Positions 35,555-47,410 are shown, numbered from the stretch's first letter. The stretch is DNA of 64,000 nucleotides from Lathyrus oleraceus (GCF_024323335.1 NC_066580.1:85359391-85423390), one strand, 5' to 3'. Numbers and translations: made by a program. The notes: a model not told the origin generated them from the sequence alone.

Positions 35555-35682
35555 GCAACGGGTTTATCCATCCAAACAAAAAATGTAAATAACTTGTATA
35601 TTCTCTTCTCATCTCTTCAATCATGTTTGCACAAACAAATTTTCATAAAATACCAACCTTACAACAAGTGTGAAAAGGGCTC

Positions 35683-35698
35683 CCTAGGAGTACCTAGG
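35683..35698 (+). promoter_or_regulatory. Conserved LTR hairpin 2, copy in D
   Basis: CCTAGG-AGTA-CCTAGG, 214 bp before the LTR end. Confidence 0.6.
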
Positions 35699-35918
35699 AT
35701 GTTTTGGGTGCTTAAAACCTTCCCATTGCATAACCAACCCCCTTACCCCGATCTCTGACATTTTTACTAGTTTTTGATTTGATAAAACTTTTAGGTTTTT
35801 GTTCGCTTTCTAACCATTCCTTTGGATAAATAGAAGTGTGGTGGCGACTCGACTTGTATGGTTTACCTTGGATTTAGTCAATATCTCTAATGGTAACGAA
35901 TACCCCGCTATAGAAAAG

Positions 35919-35935
35919 TGGCGACTGAGCTGGGG
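35919..35935 (+). other. Primer binding site of Ogre D
   Basis: TGGCGACTGAGCTGGGG, six bases after the LTR. Ogre primes with an Arg tRNA; the match to a particular legume tRNA was not checked. Its presence proves that 31184-35912 is a 5' LTR. Confidence 0.7.
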
Positions 35936-36832
35936 AATACATTTGCCTAGTGGGTTTTGCCTACTTTTCATACTTTATTTTATTGTATTGTATTTTATTT
36001 TGTGACATATTTTTGTGCAATTTGGGATTACTGTATTGTATGTAATGATTGATTTGCTTGATATTAATTATTTGTATGCTTGGTGATCTTTGTGAGATGA
36101 GTTCTATACTCGAACTCGAGTGCACTTAAAATAGGAGAATGGCATAGTCTTGTTGACTTGTGTGGAGTTATTCCTTAGCAAGTTGACTTGCAAGTCCATT
36201 CACTTGGTGGAGGTCATGTTGGGATCAATAATGTCACACAAGTAGTTGTGGTTAGACATTACTCTTTCCAATATAGACCTTAGAAGCCAAGGACCTTAGT
36301 TTACCAAGCCCATCTTCGCCTATTCTTAGGATGTAGTGCGAAAGTCGTTCAAGTGTAAGATTTGATGCGATTGTTAGCAATACTACACTCATAAGAGTCT
36401 CTCTTGAGAATATTTTTGGAATACGAGTAGTCGTTTCTCCGATAATATCCGAAAGATGGGATGATGACTATGGGAACCTCTTGTAGAACATGTTTGGCAG
36501 GTTAAACCCTAGTACACTCCCTTTAGGTGGTTCTTAACCGGGACTCCATGCTCGTGACTTGCAACAAACCCTTTATTCATGGTTGATCCGTTCACGTATC
36601 CTTAATATCAATGGAACTTAGATGTTGATAAGGTGTAAACCATAATCCACCAAAATGGATGATTAATATTAAGGATAACATGATCCATCCCATGACCTTT
36701 GTGTGGTGTGCTTTGCTTGATACTTGAGTGTGATTGTTGCATTCATGTATTCATGCACCCATTTGCATCTATATCATCAATAATAAGAAAATTTTCAAGG
36801 AACTTAAGAGGTCTATTTGCAAATTTTCAGAC
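35936..36832 (+). other. 5' leader of Ogre D
   Basis: An untranslated stretch of about 0.9 kb with no long frame. It begins with a TATTTTATTTTATTG-rich segment. No tandem repeats were recognised. A packaging signal would be expected here but cannot be pinned down. Confidence 0.6.
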
Positions 36833-37312
36833 ATGGAAAGACAAAGAAGGAATACAAAGAAGTACAGTTTCAAACGACCCGACTTGAAAGAGTTAAGGAA
36901 TTTGACATCCTACGTACTAGATCCCTTGGGTTTCAAAGCTCGTTTTGGGAAGCTTCTTTCTCTTCTGACTACTCAAGTGGACGAAGGATTGATGAGTGTA
37001 TTGGTGCAGTTTTATGATCCCTTGTACCGTTGCTTCACTTTTCCGGATTTCCAGCCTTTGCCTACGCTTGAGGAGTATACCTACCTTGTGGGTATATCTA
37101 TTCTAGACCAGTTGTCGTTCAGTGGCTTAGAGAGTGTTCCTAATTCTCAAGAGATAGTTGACATGTTACATATAGATGCAGCTCTGGTTGGTGCTCATAT
37201 GACTACCTGTTCGCTGTTGATTTTGGCGAACAACCTATGGTTTTCCAAAACTTGTCGAATTGGGTTACTTGCAGGATCAACCATACAAATCCTAGGACAT
37301 GTGCAAATTTAA
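36833..37312 (+). pseudogene. Ogre ORF1 of element D, N-terminal part
   Basis: ATG at 36833 opens a basic N-terminus and then the block shared with C: a leucine-rich YVLDPLGF, LVQFYDPLYRCFTF and PTLEEY. About residues 1-110 are collinear with C. After about 37150 the residues no longer match, and the frame ends by chance at 37312, inside or next to element E. The family resembles DUF7745-type or plant-mobile-domain-like proteins that are common in legume genomes. Its role in Ogre is unknown. Confidence 0.65.
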
Positions 37313-37884
37313 ATAACTTTGTAAATCTTTAGAACAACCTTTGTATCTTTTATTTGGTTTACTAAGTCTTTCATGTACGAAAGATATTGACTAAAAGTGC
37401 TTAAGTAAAAGTAAACTTAACAAGATTAATATAAATGGCGAAAAATAAATGGCGAAGAATAAACTGCATAAAGTAAATGCAAAGGATAAATGACTGGTAA
37501 ATGTAAAGGAAAATTGGTAAAGAACTTTGAAATTTATAAGATGAAACTTTAAAGAAATGGTGTTTGTTCACACGTACATTTTCTAGATAAGACTCTTTAC
37601 TCTTACACGGGTACTTTGAGTATTTTGCAGGAATTTTTGTACAAGTTTTTCACCACCCATTCTGATAACAACTATCCTATTTATATACAAACAAAATAAC
37701 TATCACTAACGAATAAATACTAAAACTATGACACTTGGCTCTCTGCATAACTTCCTTTCGCCAGGTGCTTCCACGCGTCTTCTGCCAAACGTCCTAACTC
37801 TTTTGAATTTGGATTTCCGCTTTACGTCGAAACGACGCGTCTCCTCAGACTTTTCGAATTGTCGAAATATCATAACATCATCCA
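37300..37884 (-). repeat. 3' LTR of element E, R-U5 side (rest at 42853-43002)
   Basis: With F removed the LTR is about 735 bp. It starts TGTATACATG (minus, 43002) next to the purine tract GGGGGGCAATT. The minus-strand TATA box lies at 37687-37677. The outer end near 37300 is not exact: the 5' LTR is absent, so the ends cannot be compared. Confidence 0.55.
37677..37687 (-). promoter_or_regulatory. TATA box of element E LTR
   Basis: Minus strand TATATAAATAG, about 345 bp from the proposed LTR start once F is taken out. A plausible U3/R border. Confidence 0.55.
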
Positions 37885-38096
37885 TGTAGCGGTGTATTCA
37901 TCACTATGATTTATCGATTAAATCAAAAGCAAAGCATACAAAGAATCGAGTCGCCACCGCACTTTTATTTATCAAAAGGAATGGCTAAAAAGCGAACAAA
38001 AGCCTAAGAAGTTTTACACAGAAAATAAATGAAAAGATCAAAGATCTGGATAAGGGGTTAATTACGTAATGGGAAGGTGTTAGGCACCAAAAACGT

Positions 38097-38112
38097 CCTA
38101 GGTACTCCTAGG
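38097..38112 (-). promoter_or_regulatory. Conserved LTR hairpin 2, copy in F
   Basis: Minus strand CCTAGG-AGTA-CCTAGG, 212 bp before the LTR end. Confidence 0.6.
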
Positions 38113-38243
38113 GAGCCCTTTTCACAACTTGTTGTATGAAATGTTATTTGTCTATGAAATATTTATTGTGCAAACATGATTGAAGGGATGAGAAAAGAAT
38201 ATACAAGTTATTATTTTTGTGTTTGAACGGATGAACCCGTTGC

Positions 38244-38285
38244 CTACATACCTTTCCATGGAAGGTAAGGATCAAAACACCGTAG
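38244..38285 (-). promoter_or_regulatory. Conserved LTR hairpin 1, copy in F
   Basis: On the minus strand, outer arms CTACG and TGTAG (one C to T change leaves a wobble) and an inner stem ACCTT/AAGGT around CCATGG-like text at 38250-38266. Confidence 0.5.
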
Positions 38286-38899
38286 TTCGGCTAAAAGATT
38301 TCCAAAAGTGAGTGAATTGATTTTAAAACAAAAGCCCTAAGGTCTTTCGTTATCCACGGGAGAAAACTCAACCTATATCAACAACAAGTCCAACATGTGA
38401 GAAAAGCTTCAACTTGCTAGTGAGGGGTTAACCCTATAATAAGCAAGGAAGTCTTACAATTCAATCACTAAGGACAAAAGGTGAGATTAACATCAACCAA
38501 CTAGGATAAATCAAACCTATGGCTAATGTATGAAACTTATCAAGGATGGACAAAGCCACAAAACAATTGAATGAGTGAAATTAACCAATTATGAGTATTT
38601 ACAAAATATGGTCAAAGTATGATTAAAATTCAATTCAAAAGAAGTATTGTGAAAAATGAAGTTTGAAATTCAAAGGCTTAAGGCCTAGGTTTCTAGTTTG
38701 AAAAGAAATGAAGATGTTTGCGCAATATTTTGGTTTTGGGTTAACATGCAAATGGAGGTTTAAATAAACAAAAAGGGAGGTGAGGATGTAAAACTTCTTA
38801 GATGTTCACCTCTTGAGATCATATGTAGATGATTCAAGTGATTCCTTTGGATTAGGCAACAAGCAAATAACAGGTAAACAATGTATCAGGCAAAGCCAA

Positions 38900-39235
38900 C
38901 AAAGATGGATACCGGATGCCAATCACTGGACTTACACCAATCTCCTAAAACAAAGAAACAATGATACCAGATGCCAATCAATGGACTTATACTAGTCTCA
39001 CAAAACAAAGAAAATAAGGATACCAGATGCCAATCAATGGACTTATACTAGTCTCACAAAGAATGATCATAGGAAACAACTGCCAATAAATGGGCTTACA
39101 ATTGACTCTTCACAAAAACAGACAAATGCAATAAGCAAGAGGAAATAAGTTTCCAATAAATGGTCTTACACTCGACTCCTACCAAATCACAGGAAACAAC
39201 TGCCAATAAATGGACTTACAATTGACTCCTCAATG
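38900..39235 (-). repeat. LTR VNTR of F, about six units
   Basis: Plus-strand units read GGATACCAGATGCCAATCAA then TGGACTTATACTAGTCTC, with AAACAAAG spacers. Homologous to the array in LTR A. Confidence 0.7.
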
Positions 39236-41709
39236 GACAGATAAAGACGTCACAAAGATATGAACAATGATCATGAGATGATATACAAGCAATGATGATA
39301 AATGCACAAAGGCACACATAAGCAAATATGCACAGATGAATCAAGTAAGCAAACAAACAAGTCAATTAGCACACACTATATACAATCAATTAGGCTCAAG
39401 CAAGGCTAGGCTTTACAGCCAACTGGAATGGGGTAGTTTGAGCTCTTAACCCTAACATTGAGAGTTAGGGTGAAGCAGATGAAATGGAGATGAGGGGTGT
39501 GCCTCATAACTCTTATCCCTGGTCAGGGAGAGCTTTAAATAATGGAAAGTGTGTGAGCAAGGTGAATGACACACTGAGTAGCAGGAGATGGATTACACAT
39601 CTCTTTTATCTGCCCATTGCCTCATAAGAGGACTTTTCCTGCTTGGCACAAAATTTAAACACACAAAGACATGGCCTCTTAAGGAGGGCTTCAGACAGGT
39701 GCCTACCAATAACAGTAGGTCTTCCAGACTACATGAAGAAGAGGGATTATACCTAAGTGGTTAAGCAACCAAGCAAAGCACAGTTCAAAATGAACTTAAA
39801 GCAACTTATGTACCTGTGGAAACACTAAACAAATCACTACAATGCTCAGACAAATAAACAACAGTCAATAAGCAACAAACAATCCCAATGTACACAATGT
39901 GTAAGCCAATAAGTCAAACTCAAATGAGTTAACATCAACCTACAAAACACACAAAGATTAGTAATCAAAAGCAAACATCAATTCTCAAGTGATGAAGCAT
40001 CATCAATTATGGAACTTGAATGCTTAACCTGAAATCAAAGGTCAAATGTAAGCCACAAACCACTAGGTCAAAGCCTAGGGTCAAACATGGAGAAAAAATT
40101 CAAAACAGAAGCTGAAATTTAACATGAATCAACTTCAAACACATATTGACACATTCCAAAAGGTCTCACATCAAAATCAATCACCAAAAGCATTTCATGA
40201 TCAAATGAAGTTCAAGGCAATTTCAAAGCTCATAAGTGATCAACATGAATGAAAAATCTCAATTAAAACAGAAATTATTCAAATAATTCCAACAAAATTC
40301 ATGAGCAATCAAGACATTCATAACATGAATCACACAAAAAATCAGAATCATAGGACATCATATGGCATGGCAAACACATCATACAGGTTGAACATCAAAA
40401 GGTGTGACACAAATTGTCACACCAACTTAGCACAATCATAAAACAGAAATGGAGCATAGGAAAAATACCAAACCAACACCAAAATGTCAAGAAATGTGTC
40501 TAGTTATATCATGCAAAATTTCACATTCATTGGATAAGAAACAAGCATTTCACAAAGGTATAAACAAGGCAAGGTCAAATAAGGATCACAATGCAAAAAA
40601 CCTGGTATTTTTTGGATTAATTTTCAAATTGATATGATTTTTTAAAGATGAGAAAAAATTAAAAAAACATGAGAAGCATAGCATATGGAAAATGAGGGAA
40701 AAGAGAAAATGAACTAGCATTTGAAATATTGCCACAACTGGGAATCGAAGTCAGCATGCATTCAAATGAGAAACGCGCCAAGTATGAAACGCGGCGTTTC
40801 ATTTAAACATGTGGCAAGTCAACTATAGCGTGGCAGTGGTCAAAGCATATGGACCAATAAAAGTGCAAACAAGGCAAGCATGTGGACCAATCAACATCAA
40901 ACCCTAGCACAGCGTGGCAAGGAAACAGAATAGCGTGCTGAATACATGAAACCGTGGCCTAATGCATTTCGTAGCTAAATGATGAACAATCGTAGCAAAA
41001 TTGTAGCAAAACTGTAGCCATTTCTGGAAAATGAAGAACACTCAAAGGTTGAAGATGAAGATCATGAAGATCTTCATCTGGATTTTCCAAAAAATCTCAA
41101 ACATGTCCAGAAATTATCCAAAAGCGTACCAATCGATTCATCATGCAATGTACATCAAGAATCCATAATCATTTCATGCAAAAACATCAAAATACGCATG
41201 GATCGAAGAGAATAAGATTCAACATCAAAACTTCAATCTATCATATCTCACTCAAAACAACACCAAATTGCATAATTCAAAGCTCAAAATTACCAGCACA
41301 TCAAGATCTACAACAACATCATAATAGATTTGAGAATTAAGAGAATCGATTCATGACCTCTTGAAGAGCAGATTTGGATTTGGCTTGATTCAAGGCTGGT
41401 GATAGCTCCAATGTTCCTCTATGATGCTTGTATAGATGATTGAAGGAGAAATTGAAGCTTAATTGCATACGAATCCAGCAAAATTTGGAATCACCATGAA
41501 TGCTTCCATCTTCGAGTATGCTTCAATCTGACACTGTTTCTCTTGGTTCCACGTCCAATCTTGCTTAACAATACTTCAGAATCAAGAATCAAGCAAGAGA
41601 ATGTGCTTTTGTTTGAAGAAATTGCAAAAAAGTTTGAGAGAAAAGTTTGAAGAATTTGGATCTAGATCTGAAAAATGAATGCTAATCCCCTGAAAACAGT
41701 TAGGTTTTT

Positions 41710-41718
41710 CTTTATATA
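41710..41718 (-). promoter_or_regulatory. TATA box of LTR F
   Basis: Minus strand TATATAAAG followed by an AAAAACCTAAC stretch, about 1.1 kb into the LTR, as in A. Confidence 0.5.
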
Positions 41719-42852
41719 TGCCTTGCTAATTATTCTGTAATCATGCTTAACCCAAATGCTAAGTGAGATTAATCACATGAGGTGTATGTGCAAATGTGGT
41801 TTTTCACCTTATGCATGGAATGCATGTGTGAACAGTGCACGAATTTGATTCATTTTCACTTAAAATCCAATTTTAAAACCAAGGGTGATGGCAAAAAGTT
41901 CAAACAATGGTTCATTTTTGAATTTTGTGATTTCCCTCCAAAAAACCAATGGATTAACAAGTGATTATATGAAGACAATTCATGTAATATGATGCAAGAT
42001 TTGGAAATTAGAGGTCAAGAGGAGAATGTAGCAAAAAGAACCACCCATTTTGGTTCTTTGGTTGAAAAGTTATGCTCATTTGAAGTTCCATGCACACTTT
42101 GTCATGATTTGATCATATCTCATTAACCACACATGAGAAATTCTTGATCCCGGACTTTTTGGAAATGGGAGAGAAAGATCTACAACTTTCATGTTCAACA
42201 AAATTTCATTTGAAGCTTTTTAGATGATGTAACTTTGAGTTGAAGTTGGTCCAAAACCTTTCCATTTTTGGCAAATTCAAATTATAGGTCACTTTCTTTT
42301 TTGGGAAATTTTTGACTGGACCTCAAATTCTTCAATGTGAATGTTTGAAATGTCAAATGAGACTTGTTTGAACATGAATGAAGTATTTCTAGTCACTTCC
42401 CACCTCCAAATCCACAGTTGACTTGACAGTTGACTTTCTAGGTCTTCAGATGACCTGAAAATGTTCTGATGAAATTCAAGCCTCTACCACTTGGGATTTT
42501 GCTTCAAAATGACATCATAACTCATACGAACTCTGGTGAATGATCATGGGGTCTAAATCTCAAGAATGACCACCATCTATTGCTCAATGAATGCCTTGAA
42601 CTGCCTTGACCTGTTAATGCTTCATCTGCAAGACAAAGGTTAGATGACATATTTTTGTACTTTTGGTTAGTGGTAAAAAGAAAAGCAATGATATACAAAT
42701 GCAAACAATGCTTGGTGATCAAGAATCACTCTCAAAAAGATAACCCACCCCTAGGGAAGGAAGCAAGGTGTCCAATGATCCTTGAGGCAATGCAATGATA
42801 TGATATGATGCCATGAGGGATCTTAGGGACAAAATTGGGGTCTTACAATCCA

Positions 42853-43002
42853 TACTTGTCAAAGACGTCTTTTCATCTGCAGACATCTTCTCTTGTCGAA
42901 ATGTCGAACCACCAATCTGTCGAAGTGTAGAACAAGCATCTCCATTTGTCGAAAACACTATTCTGCTTATTAATTTCATGGCGTCAAAAATACATGTATA
43001 CA
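42853..43002 (-). repeat. 3' LTR of element E, U3 side
   Basis: The remaining part of the LTR split by F, ending with TGTATACATG on the minus strand at 43002. Bases 43003-43013 (minus GGGGGGCAATT) form the polypurine tract, comparable to GAATAGGGGCAGC in G. Confidence 0.5.
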
Positions 43003-43261
43003 AATTGCCCCCCAACAAAGATGTTTCGACTACTCTGGAGAAACAATCATTTGTTGTCAACCAATATTTCGATGCCATTTCATTTAATTCCACTATTTCC
43101 AAGCTTTTATAATCTCAAGTTCCCAAACAGATTCATCATTACACTTTTTCAGAAACATCATGTCTAGCCCATGTTTAGACCTTACCCCCATCATTTCCTA
43201 CACCTAACATCATGGCCTTTTTCAAACTTTCACATCTTCATCATCACCGTCGTGATTCAGC

Positions 43262-43427
43262 CACGTGTCCCACGATTATCATCAAAAACTCAAACGTTTT
43301 TATCATCTTCCCTTATAAATACTCACAACCTGTTTTCTCTGAAACTTTTTAAGCTTCAAACTTTCTTCTTCATACCCATTTTCACACTTTCAACTTTCCT
43401 GAAAAAATTTCTTTGTTCTTCTCAACA
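43262..43427 (+). promoter_or_regulatory. Promoter-like region of the antisense gene of E
   Basis: A perfect G-box CACGTG at 43262-43267, TATAAATA at 43314-43321 and a C/A/T-rich leader rising to an ATG in strong plant context, AACAATGGC, at 43428. TATA to ATG is 107 bp. This lies between the LTR and the gene and reads on the plus strand, opposite to the element. It looks like an ordinary plant gene promoter, not an LTR part. Confidence 0.6.
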
Positions 43428-45537
43428 ATGGCTCCTCCAAAATCTTCCAGTAGCAAACACTCCAAGGAGACCCAAGATTCAACTCTTCATCTTGCGCACG
43501 AGTTGAATGAACCAATGACTATTGCAAACCAACAATACGTTCCTGAACCTCCCAATGAGAGAGAGAAGGAATGTATCTACAAATCCCAGGTATTAATTCC
43601 TGTTCTTGTTTCTGGTATTTGTCACGCTATGTTAGGTCCACTCCCCAATCCAGACATTAAACCAGATCGCCTGAAAGAATTTTTTCCCACCTATTTCCAT
43701 ACCAAACCCATAGGTGCTGGAGTAAAACCTCAACCTCAAGAGAAAACTGTAGAACAAATTGACCCACAAAGTTCAACTGATGATGGAGAGTTCAATTTAA
43801 CTTATTTGAATTATGCTAGGATCTTTAGAACTTGTCCATGGTCGAAAAACCCTTCAGACTATTTATCCTGGCTAGATAAGGTTGAAAAGATTAAAGGAGA
43901 TTTCTGGAAGGAAATAGGTATTTTCGACCTCATTCAATTGTAGAGAGTAGGACCCAACATTTTCCCCAATATGCTTTTAGCTTCACTCTATTTTTGGGAT
44001 AGTACCTATAACACTTTTCACCTTCCTTGTGGGATGGTCACCCCCACTCTCTTCGATGCAGCAGCCATCGTTGGCCTTCTCCCCAATGGGATAGATTTCG
44101 ACCCCACCAACCTAAATTAAGATTCTATAGCTTTCGACACTAGCTTTGCTCCATACTCTTTATTCATGTCTCATTATCATGACAAGGATACCACAGAAGT
44201 CTCGGATGTTGAACATATAGCCTTTTTGACTCTGTGGCTAACAAAATATGTGTTTTGCTCCCGTTCCCTCCAAGTTGCCAAAAGATTCATCACTATGGCC
44301 AATCAGCTTCACATAGGAACCAAACTATGCTTAAGTGAATTGATTTTGGCGAATCTTTACGAATCCTTGAGTGAGAGTGTAAATCTTTTGAAAACCATCA
44401 AAGAACAAGGTAAAATAAATTTGTCAGGACCTTTCTGGCTTTTAAAATTATGGCTCAATGCCACCTTTGAAGCTTCTCTTCCTGTAAAACACGAAGTGAA
44501 CGAAGAAAAAGTGAAGGACAGGACTGTCGAATGGCCTAGGTTGGTGCAACTAACGCCAACTGATGAAGGAATTAGCCTCCGACAAGCTTTCAACGGTTAT
44601 GTCATGATGTTTGCCAAAAGGTATCATTTCACTTCGACCATGGCACCCTTTGCTAGTAGAAAAATTGGACGTGAATGGTTTACCCAACAACTGCCCTTGG
44701 AAATGCAGAAGGATGAGAATATATTTTTGGATGTTTGGGAATCATTTTTAACCCCCAGGCTCCTTTTTTCCCATCATAACGTAACCAAAACCCAAATAGC
44801 TTTGATACTCTACCAACCCAATCTCGTTACTAGACAGTTTGGCTTGATCCAAATAAAACCTCGACCCATCTTCCCAAAGAAAGGATCTATCATTTTTTAC
44901 AACTCCCTTCATAAAGAAGATGAGAGCAAAGAGTTGTCGAAGAAGCTAACTAATGATTCTCTTGATATTCGACCAGTGATCTTTCGACCATTTTATCTCT
45001 AAACTCCTGAGTTTGATGAGTGGTGGAAGGATTATTATTCTACCAGATTTTTTGACGTAACAACCTTCACCACACATTTAACAAATGCTTTTGCTTTCGT
45101 GCAGGATCGGACCAAAAAAGGTATTCAGAGACATATTAAAGAAATACAAAAATTTCAAAAATATTTCGAAACTGTGTATAGACCTGATGATCTTAGTCGA
45201 ACCATACGCGAAGCAGCAGTAGAATTAAAACATAAATTGACGGAGAGGTTTGAAAAATTGTCATTGCCTTCACATGTTCGACCAGAAGCGCGCTATGACC
45301 TGGCTTTCAGCTGTCATTCACCAAAATTTCCTCCTCTACCGACTGCTGAGTTTGGCGTGGCCTTAAGCCCTCAATTTCCAGATTGGTTCGTTTGTGGGGA
45401 ATACATGAAAATTCTTCGTCAACATTACAAAAAACCTGTTGAGCGTGTGGTTCCGACTAAGTATCATCTGGACGATTACCAAGGACACCTTCATATTGGA
45501 ATAGAACACGTTCGCATGGAAAGTCCCATTCTTGAAG

Positions 45538-45630
45538 GTGTTAACAGGAAACACGATTTTTCTTTTGTTATTCTAACTGTATTATCATGTATTTCTTATA
45601 TTTGTTTCTAATTTTCCTTTCTTTCCTTAG
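45538..45630 (+). other. Intron 1 of the antisense gene
   Basis: Donor G|GTGTTA and acceptor CCTTAG|CC. The codon split over the junction gives Ala and the frame continues. Without splicing the frame runs into a stop at about 45609. Confidence 0.6.
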
Positions 45631-45701
45631 CCGTAAAGATCCCTACCAAGAAAGCTTCTGTCGAAGCGTCACCAGATGCTGCTAAGAAACCTTCGACAAA
45701 G

Positions 45702-45773
45702 GTACAAACCTCACCCTTTTCATTTATTCTTTTTCCTTTTAAGAACTTAACCGGCTATGGTTTGCATGACTAG
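45702..45773 (+). other. Intron 2 of the antisense gene
   Basis: Donor AAG|GTACAA, T-rich middle, acceptor GACTAG|GT. Phase 0, 72 bp. Confidence 0.6.
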
Positions 45774-46022
45774 GTAAGTCAAAAGCCCCCACCAGTCCAA
45801 AAAGGAAAGAAAGAAGAGGCGAGAGTTCCCAATGAAGAATGTGGTGATGAATCTCCAGAGCCAAACCCCCCTCCTCAGAAGAAAAATAATATCAAGAGGG
45901 TCTCTTCCCAAAGATCCATTGTTAAGTCAGCTAAAAAAGATTCTTCAAGTACTCCAACCGCCAAACTTCAGTCGAAGGATACAGAGAGTGGGAAATCTAG
46001 TTTTAATACTGAGATTCCTGAG

Positions 46023-46082
46023 GTAAATCCTTATTTTGACTATCTATGTTCATCTTCATTGCATTTCTTTCTTCTAACTTAG
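46023..46082 (+). other. Intron 3 of the antisense gene
   Basis: Donor GAG|GTAAAT, pyrimidine-rich tract, acceptor AACTTAG|AA. Phase 0, about 60 bp, which is short for a plant intron. Confidence 0.55.
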
Positions 46083-47410
46083 AATTATTTTCATAAACAA
46101 TTGGCTGTCGAAGGAAAACCTACAGATAAAAACAAACCAAAACCTGATAGTGGTTCTGCTCTCAAAACTGTCAACTCGACGACCACTTCTCTGAAGGATT
46201 CGACAAAAGGATCAACAATGGAGATGGCGCAGACAAAAATTAATCCTGAACCTGAGAAAATCTGGAAGAGACAGTCCGAGAAGAAGATATCCCCAAAAAT
46301 GATCATGACAGGAAGACTGTAGCAGAATTCGACACTACAGTGAGTGAAGCTTCTAAAGATGATTCTCCTCCTCATCCAGGATTAAATGCTGCAAATGAGG
46401 GCGATGACACTGACAGGTCGAAGATGACCATGAAGAAGAAGCTGCTAAAGATGAGAATGACCAGTCGAAACAACTAGATGCTGGGCAAACTTTAGGGCGA
46501 AGCACTCAACCCGCTCCTGACCAGACCAAAGGAAGTGCCATATCAATTGGTTCAACTGGTTTCTCTCGCGAAGAGCTTCAGAGTCTCAAGGTGCAGAGAC
46601 CCTTAAAATATCTGAAAGCCATGCTTAGCGCTCGTCACAATTTTCAAGATTCTTCACAAAGTAGTTCGACTACCTCTGGGGCCAGTTCTGAAGCGCAATA
46701 TCTTGACAACCATCTTGACCAAGATTAAGACGAAAATCCTTGATGTTGATTTGTTCAATGTTTTAGAAGAAAACGCCACTGCTCATATTGAACTCAAGAA
46801 GATTTTGAAACAAATAAACGTCTTGGAAACTTCTGCTGAGGTTGGCAGTTTTGTGATGGAGCTGATGACCCTCATTGTCTTGGCGACTGCAGACCTTCAT
46901 CGTCAAAGAGATCTCTCCCAACAAATCTCCACAAAATCCGAGACTCAAGTTGCTGAATGGGATGTTGTTGCTACTTCGACTGGCGAAGTTTCAAACCTGC
47001 AGCAGCTTTCTGAAACTTATATAAAAGAAGTTGCTACTTGTGATGATAATATCCCGAAATGGGAGAAACAAATAGTTGTTCTTCAAGAAAAAATCTCCAA
47101 GAGAAAAAGCGCAGAGCATCCATACAGCAACCTAAGCAAAATGAGATTGACGATGAACTGAAGGTGGGTATTCGACATGCAGAAAGGGCTCAACAACTTA
47201 TTCAAGAGATTGAGACTCTCTATACCCACAAAAGTCTTTGTGATCATCGACTCCAGTTTCAGAAAAAGAAATTTGCCACATTGAAGGAAGCTTTTGCTAG
47301 TATCAAATTGTAGTCGAATTAGTTTAACAATTCTCAGCCCTTTGAGGCTTTCTTTGTAATATCTTTGGTGCCATTTTTGTTTGGCAAAGCTATCACGATT
47401 ATTTTCACAA

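Larger units (their letters stand above)
31184..35912 (+). repeat. 5' LTR of Ogre D (4,729 bp)
   Basis: Starts TGTAAGACCCCAATTTT and ends CCGCTATA; the last two bases should be CA, as in F and A, so one base has mutated. Landmarks: TATA box (32700), hairpin 1 (35513-35554) and hairpin 2 (35683-35698). There are homopolymer-rich and TTC-rich stretches (34150-34180) but no VNTR. No gene. Confidence 0.85.
31184..37300 (+). mobile_element. Element D: 5' part of an Ogre (LTR, PBS, leader, ORF1 start)
   Basis: LTR from TGTAAGACCCC at 31184, PBS, a leader of about 0.9 kb, and an ORF1 that starts cleanly and then loses homology between 37150 and 37310, where element E begins. The flank 31179-31183 (ggccc) is half of a possible target duplication. 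The exact right boundary is unresolved. Confidence 0.8.
37885..42847 (-). mobile_element. Element F: Ogre solo LTR (4,963 bp) with target duplication ATCCA
   Basis: Minus strand TGTAAGACCCCAATTTTG ... GCTACA. Direct flanks ATCCA at 37880-37884 and 42848-42852. No PBS, polypurine tract or coding region, so a full Ogre inserted here and recombined to one LTR. It sits in the LTR of E. It closely parallels LTR A, including a VNTR (38900-39235), a TATA box (41710-41718), hairpin 1 (38244-38285) and hairpin 2 (38097-38112). No gene. Confidence 0.95.
43428..47313 (+). pseudogene. Antisense gene of element E: plant-mobile-domain-like protein, multi-exon, broken
   Basis: Starts at ATG 43428. Exon 1 (to 45537) holds the aminotransferase-like plant mobile domain; typical patches are LYFWDSTYNTFHLPCGM and TPTLFDAAAIVGLLP, followed by a long conserved part. 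Introns 45538-45630, 45702-45773 and 46023-46082 all have GT..AG ends and keep phase. Exon 2 and exon 3 are Lys/Pro/Ser-rich and look disordered. The last exon is acidic, then alpha-helical with coiled-coil heptads (46740-47310). Damage: stops at 43941, 44118 and 45000 in exon 1, and frameshifts near 46255, 46420, 46715 and 47115. The proteins may be captured host genes of the MAIL/MAIN type. The stop at 47311-47313 lies 97 bp from the end of pol on the other strand. Confidence 0.75.

Noticed and set aside
36699..36887. Short frames in the leader of D
   Set aside because: They overlap the true ORF1 start at 36833 in another frame and have no similarity to known proteins.
43014..43017. TGTTGGGGGG (minus, from 43017) as the LTR start of E
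   Set aside because: Placing the start at TGTATACATG (43002) leaves a G-rich tract directly upstream, as in G. The alternative would leave no purine tract. Still not certain.
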